Shown here: positions 56,798 through 64,000 of the stretch, one piece after another
How positions within the stretch are numbered: the first letter of the stretch is position 1
Layout of the letters: each line of letters begins with the position of its first letter
Notes under the pieces: generated by a model
The model's input: only the letters and a program-made list of their open reading frames with translations
Told to the model about the DNA's origin: nothing
Database searches by the model: none
Assembly (NCBI RefSeq): GCF_022836435.1
Contig: NZ_BQXC01000001.1
Location: 720,400-784,399, forward strand
Direction of reading: 5' to 3'
From: Nitrosomonas sp. PY1
GTDB taxonomy: Bacteria > Pseudomonadota > Gammaproteobacteria > Burkholderiales > Nitrosomonadaceae
DNA: 64,000 bases
Program-made: the position numbers and the translations under genes

Positions 56798-56807
56798 AGG
56801 AGAATTT

Positions 56808-57539
56808 ATGTCTGTAACTATGCGGCAAATGCTAGAGGCAGGTGTTCACTTTGGACATCAAACACGCTTCTGGAATCCCAAAATGGCCCCTTATATTTTT
56901 GGCCATCGTAACAAAATTCACATTATTAATTTAGAAAACACTATGGTGATGTACCAGGAAGCGATGAAATATGTGCGTCAGCTTTCGGTAAATAAAGGCA
57001 CTATTTTATTTGTAGGTACCAAGAAGCAGGCTCGCGATATTATTCGCGAGGAAGCGCTTCGTTGTGGATCTCCCTATGTAGATCAACGCTGGCTTGGCGG
57101 CATGTTGACTAATTTCAAAACCATTAAGCAGTCTGTCAAGCGTCTTCAGGATATGGAAGCGATGTCTCAAGACGGCACCTTTGATAAACTCGTCAAGAAA
57201 GAAGCTTTAGATCTTCAAAGGGAACTGGACAAGCTGAATAGCAGTTTGGGTGGTATCAAAGAGATGAAATCTCTACCGGATGCTTTGTTTGTAATTGACG
57301 TTGGCTATCAGAAGGGTGCGATTACAGAAGCTAGAAAATTGAATATTCCGGTGATCGGCGTAGTGGATACTAATCATAATCCAGAGGGATTGGAATATAT
57401 TATTCCTGGTAATGATGATTCGAGCCGTGCAATCCGTTTGTATGCTCGTGGAGTGGCCGACGCCATCTTAGAAGGTCGCAATCAATCCATTCAGGAAATT
57501 GTAGAAATGATTTCTGAAGATGCTGCTGGATCGAATTAA
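56808..57539 (+). CDS. rpsB: 30S ribosomal protein S2
   Basis: The 243-residue product begins [25 protein letters not shown], the S2 signature, and includes [33 protein letters not shown] and [33 protein letters not shown]. The ribosome site AGGAG lies 7 bases before the ATG. It leads the rpsB-tsf-pyrH-frr gene group. Confidence 0.99.
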   Translation: MSVTMRQMLEAGVHFGHQTRFWNPKMAPYIFGHRNKIHIINLENTMVMYQEAMKYVRQLSVNKGTILFVGTKKQARDIIREEALRCGSPYVDQRWLGGMLTNFKTIKQSVKRLQDMEAMSQDGTFDKLVKKEALDLQRELDKLNSSLGGIKEMKSLPDALFVIDVGYQKGAITEARKLNIPVIGVVDTNHNPEGLEYIIPGNDDSSRAIRLYARGVADAILEGRNQSIQEIVEMISEDAAGSN

Positions 57540-57585
57540 GTTATTTATTTTTAAATAATTACATTAATATGTATTTGGAGTGGAT

Positions 57586-58473
57586 ATGGTAGAAGTAACC
57601 GCAAGCATGGTAAAAGAACTGCGGGAGATGACCGGGCTTGGCATGATGGAATGTAAGAAAGCTTTGACGGAGACCAATGGCGATATCAAGGCCGCCGAAG
57701 ATTTATTGCGGATAAAAAGCGGTTCTAAGGCAAGTAAAGCTGCCGGGCGTATTGCAGCTGAAGGAGTTATCGGTGCTTATGTCTCGGCAGATGGTAAATG
57801 TGGCGCACTGGTTGAGGTGAATTGCGAAACAGATTTTGTTGCTCGGAATGAAGATTTTATTCACTTTGCTAAAAACTTAGCTGAATTAGTAGCCACAAAA
57901 AATATTACCGATGTTGCAACATTGACAGAAGCGTTATTGACAGATTCGAATGAGAATGTTGAGGCTGCGCGGAAAGCATTAGTAATGAAACTCGGTGAGA
58001 ATATCAGCATCCGTCGATTGGCTCGACATGAAACACAGGGGCGTATTGCTTTTTATTTGCATGGAACCAGAATCGGTGTTTTAGTAGACCATACGGGTGG
58101 CGATGAAACTTTAGGTAAAGATTTGGCAATGCATATTGCTGCAAGCAAGCCAATATGCGTTTCTAAAGAACAAGTATCCGATGAAATTCTAGCACATGAA
58201 CGTCAGATATTTACTGCTCAAGCCGCTGAAAGCGGTAAGCCCAGTAATATTATTGAAAAAATGGTCGAAGGGCGAATTACAAAATATCTGGCTGAGATTA
58301 CTTTGCTGGGACAACCTTTTGTAAAAGATCCAGAACAAACCGTCGAAAAACTACTGGCGAAAAAAGCAGCTAAGGTGAATGGCTTTACTATGTTTGTAGT
58401 AGGTGAAGGAATCGAGAAAAAAACCGAAAATTTCGCTGAAGAAGTCAAGGCGCAAATGGGCCAAGTAAAATAA
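57586..58473 (+). CDS. tsf: Elongation factor Ts
   Basis: EF-Ts exchanges GDP for GTP on EF-Tu. From ATG 57586, 5 bases after TTGGAG, the 295-residue product reads [27 protein letters not shown], then [13 protein letters not shown], both EF-Ts signatures; the coiled-coil and C-terminal module are complete. An in-frame GTG at 57580 is less likely. Confidence 0.98.
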   Translation: MVEVTASMVKELREMTGLGMMECKKALTETNGDIKAAEDLLRIKSGSKASKAAGRIAAEGVIGAYVSADGKCGALVEVNCETDFVARNEDFIHFAKNLAELVATKNITDVATLTEALLTDSNENVEAARKALVMKLGENISIRRLARHETQGRIAFYLHGTRIGVLVDHTGGDETLGKDLAMHIAASKPICVSKEQVSDEILAHERQIFTAQAAESGKPSNIIEKMVEGRITKYLAEITLLGQPFVKDPEQTVEKLLAKKAAKVNGFTMFVVGEGIEKKTENFAEEVKAQMGQVK

Positions 58474-58502
58474 TACACTTATTTACATTATTTATATCAT
58501 TG

Positions 58503-59219
58503 ATGACAGTCGCTATTTATAAACGGGTATTGTTGAAATTGTCTGGCGAAGCCTTAATGGGTGAAGATAAGTATGGTATTAATCAAGCCGTAATGAGGCG
58601 GATTGTTTTAGAAATAGAAGAAATCAGTAAATTGGGTGTTGAGGTTGCGGTCGTGGTAGGTGGTGGTAATATATTTCGTGGAATGAAATCAGCAAATGAT
58701 GCATTGGAACGTGTTACTGCGGATTATATGGGTATGTTAGCTACTGTGATGAATGCTTTAGCGTTACAGGACGCGATGAAAGTGATTGGGTTGATGCCGC
58801 GAATACAGTCGGCATTACGTATTGATCAGGTGGTTGAGCCATATGTGCGTGCGCGCGCGATACAGTATTTGATCGATAAGAAGATTGTTATTTTTGCTGC
58901 AGGTACAGGTAATCCGTTTTTTACTACTGACACGGCAGCTGCGTTACGTGGTATGGAAATGAATGTGGATATCATGTTAAAGGCAACTAAAGTTGACGGT
59001 ATCTATACCAGTGATCCAAAAGTGAATCCTGATGCTACTCGGTTCCATAAGCTATCTTTCGATGAAGCTATCGCCAAAAACTTACAAGTAATGGATGCAA
59101 CTGCGTTGACACTGTGTCGCGATCAAAAAATGCTACTCAATGTGTTCAGTATTTTTAAAGCTGGCGCACTAAAGCGTATCATCGTTGGTGAAGATGAGGG
59201 AACAATAGTAACTGTTTGA
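58503..59219 (+). CDS. pyrH: UMP kinase
   Basis: PyrH phosphorylates UMP to UDP. The 238-residue product (ATG 58503) begins [20 protein letters not shown] and has [28 protein letters not shown] and [19 protein letters not shown], all typical of the bacterial hexameric enzyme. It lacks a clear ribosome site; a TTG directly before the ATG is in frame. Confidence 0.97.
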   Translation: MTVAIYKRVLLKLSGEALMGEDKYGINQAVMRRIVLEIEEISKLGVEVAVVVGGGNIFRGMKSANDALERVTADYMGMLATVMNALALQDAMKVIGLMPRIQSALRIDQVVEPYVRARAIQYLIDKKIVIFAAGTGNPFFTTDTAAALRGMEMNVDIMLKATKVDGIYTSDPKVNPDATRFHKLSFDEAIAKNLQVMDATALTLCRDQKMLLNVFSIFKAGALKRIIVGEDEGTIVTV

Positions 59220-59279
59220 TATATAACTGTATATTTGTTCTTATCTCTTTGATCTCAGTTAGAAAGGGATAGAAATAGT

Positions 59280-59837
59280 ATGATTGGTGATGTTAAGAAG
59301 TCTGCGGAACAGAAGATGCAGAAGAGCCTGGAAGCTCTCAAAGTTGATCTGGGAAAAATCAGAAGTGGACGAGCGCATATCGGATTTTTAGATCATGTTA
59401 CGGTTGATTACTACGGTTCTCCTACACCGATTAATCAAGTAGCTAACATTAATCTTATTGATGCACGCACGATAGGTGTAATGCCTTGGGAGAAAAAAAT
59501 GGCCAATGCGATTGAAAAAGCAATTCGTGAATCTGATCTTGGACTTAATCCCATGTTAGTTGGAGAAACAATTCGTGTTCCGATGCCGGCATTGACGGAG
59601 GAACGTCGCCGTGATCTGATCAAGGTTGTAAAGCACGAAGCGGAAACAGTGCGCGTTGCTGCACGCAATATTCGTCGCGATGCCAATGCTCATCTCAAGG
59701 AATTATTAAAAACTAAACAAATCTCGGAAGATGATGAACGTCGCGGGCAAGATGATATTCAAAAATTGACCGATCATTATATCACTGAAATTGACAAGGT
59801 ATTGCAAGTTAAAGAAGCCGAATTAATGGCTGTTTAA
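59280..59837 (+). CDS. frr: Ribosome recycling factor
   Basis: RRF splits the post-termination ribosome with EF-G. The 185-residue product has [37 protein letters not shown] and the conserved [24 protein letters not shown] region, at the family's usual length. AAAGGGA precedes the ATG. The next gene starts one base after its stop. Confidence 0.98.
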   Translation: MIGDVKKSAEQKMQKSLEALKVDLGKIRSGRAHIGFLDHVTVDYYGSPTPINQVANINLIDARTIGVMPWEKKMANAIEKAIRESDLGLNPMLVGETIRVPMPALTEERRRDLIKVVKHEAETVRVAARNIRRDANAHLKELLKTKQISEDDERRGQDDIQKLTDHYITEIDKVLQVKEAELMAV

Positions 59838-59838
59838 T

Positions 59839-60615
59839 ATGCAACAACGCACTAGTTCAACCCGTGAAATTCCTAACACGGATTCGATTCCTCAGCACAT
59901 CGCAATTATTATGGATGGAAATGGACGGTGGGCGCGCAATCGCTTTATGCCGCGTGTTGCCGGTCATAGACAGGGTGTTGAAACAGTTCGTGGTGTTATT
60001 AAGGCTTGTATCGAACGTAATATTTCATATTTAACCGTTTTTGCTTTTAGTAGCGAAAATTGGCGTCGCCCTTCCGATGAAATTTCTCTCCTAATGCAAC
60101 TTTTCGCAAATGCACTTGAGCAGGAAGTGACAAAGCTTCATGAAAACGGTATCTGTTTTAAAGTAATTGGTGATGTGTCAAAATTTGATTCTGGGATTGT
60201 ACAAGCGATCCAAAAAGGAGAACAGCTAACGGCAAAAAACACGCGCTTGGTTTTTACCGTTGCGGCCAATTACGGTGGACGTTGGGATATCATGCAAGCT
60301 TTCCGAAAAATGATGATTCAATCAAATGAGCTATCGCTTAAGTCGCTAAATTTTGAGGAAGAAAATTTAGCGCAATATCTTGCACTCAGTTATGCACCTG
60401 AGCCTGATCTATTTATTCGTACCGGGGGGGAATGCCGCATTAGTAATTTTTTGTTGTGGCAATTGGCGTATACGGAACTGTATTTTACCGATACGCTATG
60501 GCCCGATTTTAATGAGCATGAGCTAGATCGAGCCATTCAATCTTACCAAAAACGTGAACGCCGCTTTGGACGTACCAGTGAACAATTGCAAGTGGCAATG
60601 CCTTCAGAAGGATAG
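59839..60615 (+). CDS. uppS: Undecaprenyl diphosphate synthase
   Basis: UppS makes the C55 lipid carrier for cell-wall synthesis. The 258-residue product has the Asp-containing active-site loop HIAIIMDGNGRWARNR, the FSSENWRRP motif and the C-terminal PDLFIRTGGECRISNFLLWQLAYTELYFTDTLWPDF. It has a head of about 20 residues before the core, fairly common. It lies one base after frr. Confidence 0.98.
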   Translation: MQQRTSSTREIPNTDSIPQHIAIIMDGNGRWARNRFMPRVAGHRQGVETVRGVIKACIERNISYLTVFAFSSENWRRPSDEISLLMQLFANALEQEVTKLHENGICFKVIGDVSKFDSGIVQAIQKGEQLTAKNTRLVFTVAANYGGRWDIMQAFRKMMIQSNELSLKSLNFEEENLAQYLALSYAPEPDLFIRTGGECRISNFLLWQLAYTELYFTDTLWPDFNEHELDRAIQSYQKRERRFGRTSEQLQVAMPSEG

Positions 60616-60628
60616 TCGATAAATCTTC

Positions 60629-61453
60629 ATGTTGAAAGCGCGTATATTGACTGTTATTGTCATATTACCCTTGTTTTTACTGGCAGTTTTTTATTTTCAG
60701 GATATTTTTTGGGCTACTTTGATACTGGCATTAACGATTATAGGGGCACGTGAGTGGAGTAATTTAGCGCAATTTTCGGTTAGGAATACTATTGTTTTTA
60801 TGCTATTAACCGCATTATTGGGTAGTGAGCTACTCATTTATTTGCGTGAATCTTTAAAGGCAGATGCATATTCGTTAGACTTTGCGATTCTATACGGTAT
60901 TTCAGTCATGTTTTGGGTGCTCGTGGTGCCCTTTTATCTCCGTAAAAGCTTTTCTTTCGAATCCCCTGCTACTTGGATGTTAATCGGTTGGATTGTATTG
61001 CTTCCAACTTGCCTTGCATTGTATCAATTACGCATCATAAGTCCGGCGCTTTTGCTGGGAACGATGGGCGTTATATGGGTTTCAGATACCGCAGCTTATT
61101 TTACCGGGCGTGCTTTAGGTAAGCACAAACTGGCTCCTGAAATTAGCCCTAATAAAACTTGGGAGGGCGTTGCTGGTGCAATCGCGGCTGTACTATTATA
61201 TGGTTTGGCATGGGTTATTATGGGAGCAGGAAAAGAAAATCTTGTTTTTATCTTATTGCCATTATTGGTTGTTATGACTGCATTAGGTATTATTGGTGAT
61301 TTATATGAATCGTTATTGAAACGCCAGGCCGGCGTTAAAGATAGCGGCAATATTTTACCTGGACATGGCGGCATATTGGACCGTATCGATGCATTAACTT
61401 CCACACTACCTTTTGCTACTTTGGCAATTCTTTTCTATTTATCTGAATTATGA
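60629..61453 (+). CDS. cdsA: Phosphatidate cytidylyltransferase
   Basis: CdsA makes CDP-diacylglycerol for phospholipid synthesis. The 274-residue product has about eight membrane segments and the signature near the C-terminus, with SDTAAYFTGRALGKHKLAPEISPNKTWEG and GDLYESLLKRQAGVKDSGNILPGHGGILDRID. Its stop overlaps the dxr start by four bases. Confidence 0.97.
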   Translation: MLKARILTVIVILPLFLLAVFYFQDIFWATLILALTIIGAREWSNLAQFSVRNTIVFMLLTALLGSELLIYLRESLKADAYSLDFAILYGISVMFWVLVVPFYLRKSFSFESPATWMLIGWIVLLPTCLALYQLRIISPALLLGTMGVIWVSDTAAYFTGRALGKHKLAPEISPNKTWEGVAGAIAAVLLYGLAWVIMGAGKENLVFILLPLLVVMTALGIIGDLYESLLKRQAGVKDSGNILPGHGGILDRIDALTSTLPFATLAILFYLSEL

Positions 61454-62676
61454 ACACTATGGTTCGCCAAATCACTATTCTAGGTTCTACGGGAAGTATC
61501 GGAGAAAGTACGCTGGACGTTATAGCGCGCCATCCTGATCGTTTTCAGGTTATTGCACTAACCGCACATAACAACGTTGAAAAAATGCTGGCGCAATGCC
61601 AACGCTTTAAACCGCGTTATGCAGTTATGCTGGATGCTGTAAGCGCGGAGCAACTGGCATTAAAGATAGCAGCATCCGGACTGAGTACGGAAATATTATC
61701 CGGCGTGGAATCTTTGGAAAAAGTTGCTGCTCTTCCGGAAGTAGATGCCGTAATGGCTGCCATTGTGGGGGCTGCAGGGATTCGTCCGACCTTTGCGGCA
61801 GCACAAGCTGGAAAACTGGTGTTACTTGCTAATAAAGAAACTCTGGTAATGGCAGGGCGTATATTCATGGATCTAGTGAAGCAGCATCATGCAGTGCTAT
61901 TACCGATTGATAGTGAGCATAATGCGATTTATCAATCATTACCAGTTGATTTTAATGGTGATTTTCAGAGATCAGGCATCAGTAAAATATTGTTAACCGC
62001 TTCAGGCGGGCCTTTCCGCCGCACACCGCTATCAGCTTTGGAGAATGTTACTCCGGAACAAGCGTGTGCTCATCCTAATTGGGATATGGGAAAGAAAATT
62101 TCCGTTGATTCAGCGACTATGATGAATAAAGGATTGGAGGTTATTGAGGCGCACTGGTTATTTAATGCGCCCGCGGAAAAAATCCAAGTGGTGATTCACC
62201 CTCAAAGCGTCATTCACTCGATGGTTGCTTATATTGATGGTTCGATTATTGCGCAACTAGGTAATCCTGATATGCGTACACCTATAGCGCATGCAATGGG
62301 TTATCCAGAGAGAATCGGTAGTGGTGTGGCTGATTTAGATATCTTTAAGGTGGCGCATCTTGACTTTGAGGAACCTAATTTCGATCGATTTGTATGCTTG
62401 AGACTTGCTTATGATGCACTCAAAGCAGGCAAAAATATGCCTACGATATTGAATGCAGCAAATGAAGTAGCGGTTGAGTCATTTCTGAATAGACAAATGA
62501 AGTTTACCGATATTCCCGCGATGATCGAGTATGCGTTGCAAAACACATCCCACAAATCCATCATAACACTTGATGATGTGTTAGAAACCGATCGTGAGAC
62601 ACGCGAAGTGGCAAAGGAATGGCTACAAAAAAGCCACAGCCAACCTCAAAGAAGGCTAAACTATTCTTCGCTTTGA
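61450..62676 (+). CDS. dxr: 1-deoxy-D-xylulose 5-phosphate reductoisomerase
   Basis: Dxr catalyses the second step of the MEP isoprenoid pathway, which supplies the substrate for UppS in the same gene group. The 408-residue product has the NADPH site ITILGSTGSIGESTLDVI, LLANKETLVMAG, the metal/substrate site LPIDSEHNAI, TASGGPFRR and the NMGKKISVDSATMMNKGLE-type segment (here DMGKKI). It is about 10 residues longer than E. coli Dxr. An alternative start is ATG 61459. Confidence 0.97.
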   Translation: MNTMVRQITILGSTGSIGESTLDVIARHPDRFQVIALTAHNNVEKMLAQCQRFKPRYAVMLDAVSAEQLALKIAASGLSTEILSGVESLEKVAALPEVDAVMAAIVGAAGIRPTFAAAQAGKLVLLANKETLVMAGRIFMDLVKQHHAVLLPIDSEHNAIYQSLPVDFNGDFQRSGISKILLTASGGPFRRTPLSALENVTPEQACAHPNWDMGKKISVDSATMMNKGLEVIEAHWLFNAPAEKIQVVIHPQSVIHSMVAYIDGSIIAQLGNPDMRTPIAHAMGYPERIGSGVADLDIFKVAHLDFEEPNFDRFVCLRLAYDALKAGKNMPTILNAANEVAVESFLNRQMKFTDIPAMIEYALQNTSHKSIITLDDVLETDRETREVAKEWLQKSHSQPQRRLNYSSL

Positions 62677-62779
62677 TTTATTTACACCATTTAGTGATAG
62701 TATCTCGAATCCATTTGTTTTTGAGGTCAAAATGATAGGTTCTTCTTTTTCAATCTACCGGATAGTTATCTAATCTAAT

Positions 62780-64000
62780 ATGTCGATAGGTTACACGATT
62801 CTTTCTTTTGTCGTGGCGCTAGGGTTGCTGATTACTTTTCATGAGTTCGGTCATTATCTGATTGCGCGCTTGAATGGCGTTAAAGTACTAAGGTTTAGCA
62901 TCGGTTTTGGTCAACCGCTTTTCCGTAAACGATTAGGAAAAGATCAAACAGAATGGGTTGTCGCAGCTATTCCACTGGGTGGCTATGTCAAGATGCTAGA
63001 TGAAAACGAAGGGAGCGTGGCACCTCATGAGCTATCGCGATCATTTAATCGCCAGCCAGTTGCACGCCGGTTTGCTATTGTTGCTGCGGGTCCAATTGCT
63101 AATTTTTTGTTGGCAATTATTCTCTATTGGTTGTTGTTTGTATTAGGCGTTAGCGATATGAAACCCATCTTGGGGCCAGTTGAACCTAATACGCCTGCCG
63201 CGCACGCACAGTTTAAAGCGGGTGAAACAATCGTGCGTATCAATAATGAACCGATTGAAAGTTGGCAAGATGCCCGCTGGGTCTTATTGCGTTATGCAAT
63301 TGACCAATCCGACAAAGTTAATGTTGAAACGATTAATAAAAATGGTGAAATCAATTCTCGCCAAATGGATTTTAGTAAGGTTGATCCTGATAAGTTGAGT
63401 GAAAATTTCTCAGGTGTTATTGGTTTTACTAGCTTCCAACCAATTGTGGCGCCGATTATTGATCAGGTGGTGCCTGATAGTGTTGGGTATTACGCAGGCT
63501 TGTCTGTTGGGGATGAAATTTTGGCCATTAACGATGTTGAGATTTTTAGCTGGTCCGAATTGGTGCAGCAAATTCGCAATAATCCGGGGCAGTTACTCGA
63601 ACTCGATATTTTACGTGGCGAGCAAATTATTACACTTTCAATTACACCAGAGGCCGCTCAAGAAAAAGGAAGGCAGATTGGCAAAATTGGAATTGCACCA
63701 CGTATTGATCGAGCTGAGTTTGATAAAATTCTAGTAAAGGTAAGCTATCCACCTATTCAAGCATTGCTTAAAGCATTCGAAAAAACTTGGGAAACTACGC
63801 AGCTCACTTTTCGCATGCTGGGAAAAATGGTAACAGGCGATGTGTCTTGGAAAAATATTAGTGGTCCAATATCGATAGCCGATTACGCGGGTCAGTCGGC
63901 GCAAATGGGGCTTGCCTCGTATTTGGCATTTTTAGCATTAATCAGCATCAGTATTGCCGTACTTAATCTACTGCCTATTCCTGTTTTGGATGGTGGGCAT
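62780..64000 (+). CDS. rseP: Site-2 intramembrane zinc protease RseP, 3' end cut by window edge
   Basis: RseP cleaves the anti-sigma factor RseA and signal-peptide remnants. The frame from ATG 62780 is open to the window edge (407 codons; the family has about 450). The zinc motif HEFGH is in ITFHEFGHYLIARLNGVKV; two PDZ domains follow (about 115-200 and 210-290); the third metal ligand motif in NLLPIPVLDGGH ends the window. ATG has no strong ribosome site. It follows dxr by about 100 bases, the conserved order, with bamA expected next. Confidence 0.96.
   Translation, partial: MSIGYTILSFVVALGLLITFHEFGHYLIARLNGVKVLRFSIGFGQPLFRKRLGKDQTEWVVAAIPLGGYVKMLDENEGSVAPHELSRSFNRQPVARRFAIVAAGPIANFLLAIILYWLLFVLGVSDMKPILGPVEPNTPAAHAQFKAGETIVRINNEPIESWQDARWVLLRYAIDQSDKVNVETINKNGEINSRQMDFSKVDPDKLSENFSGVIGFTSFQPIVAPIIDQVVPDSVGYYAGLSVGDEILAINDVEIFSWSELVQQIRNNPGQLLELDILRGEQIITLSITPEAAQEKGRQIGKIGIAPRIDRAEFDKILVKVSYPPIQALLKAFEKTWETTQLTFRMLGKMVTGDVSWKNISGPISIADYAGQSAQMGLASYLAFLALISISIAVLNLLPIPVLDGGH

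Larger units (their letters stand above)
56226..56807. other. Intergenic region before rpsB
   Basis: This 582-base gap holds the possible coding remnant at 56240-56524, the rpsB promoter at 56615-56642 and a leader of about 160 bases with small hairpins. I see no other gene. Confidence 0.6.

Overview
The window looks like chromosomal DNA from a betaproteobacterial ammonia oxidiser of the Nitrosomonas type. The main evidence is a complete amoC-amoA-amoB operon followed by amoE, amoD, copC and copD, together with a cytochrome P460 gene. The AmoA sequence is close to, but clearly different from, the Nitrosomonas europaea protein as I remember it; I do not name a species. Base composition by eye is moderate to AT-rich. 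I see no insertion sequence, prophage, CRISPR array, rRNA or tRNA gene.

Layout. 1-4086 (minus): rod-shape operon mreB-mreC-mreD-mrdA, with mrdA cut by the window edge. 4227-7457 (plus): gatCAB amidotransferase. 7485-9988 (minus): an acyltransferase and a secreted repeat protein rich in Gly, His and Trp. 10252-15402 (plus): sucCD, a small lipoprotein, dacB and an NnrS-family membrane protein. 15484-16361 (minus): a secreted EndoU-like nuclease overlapping a small acidic ORF that may be its immunity gene. 16388-19547 (plus): rimO, earP and efp; the EF-P has Arg32, the residue EarP rhamnosylates. 19567-26432 (minus): an iscR-sufABCDS-sufU-nfu Fe-S cluster operon with two tandem IscR-type operators over its promoter. 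26803-30499 (plus): two odd receiver-domain proteins, ridA and recG. 30842-37919 (plus): the ammonia monooxygenase and copper-handling cluster, with a hairpin between amoC and amoA and terminators after amoB and amoD. 37989-40821 (minus): an alginate-export-type porin and a radical SAM protein. 40865-44985: queD, cytochrome P460, gloB (minus), a methyltransferase, rnhA and dnaQ. 45201-48956: a large FecR-TPR-beta-barrel protein of mosaic composition and a small AT-rich gene. 49091-56225: an ABC transporter half-set, prfC, a secreted phosphoesterase and yicC. 56808-64000: rpsB-tsf-pyrH-frr-uppS-cdsA-dxr-rseP, with rseP cut by the window edge.

How the genes fit together. The amo/cop block makes the copper membrane enzyme that oxidises ammonia to hydroxylamine and probably manages its copper. 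Cytochrome P460 can oxidise hydroxylamine, and NnrS proteins are linked to nitric oxide stress, so several genes here fit the nitrogen chemistry of this lifestyle. The suf operon would supply Fe-S clusters to enzymes such as RimO and the radical SAM protein. The least ordinary parts are the EndoU pair, the degenerate receiver pair before ridA-recG, the repeat protein at 8789-9988, the CopD fusion and the mosaic receptor-like gene at 45201-48593.
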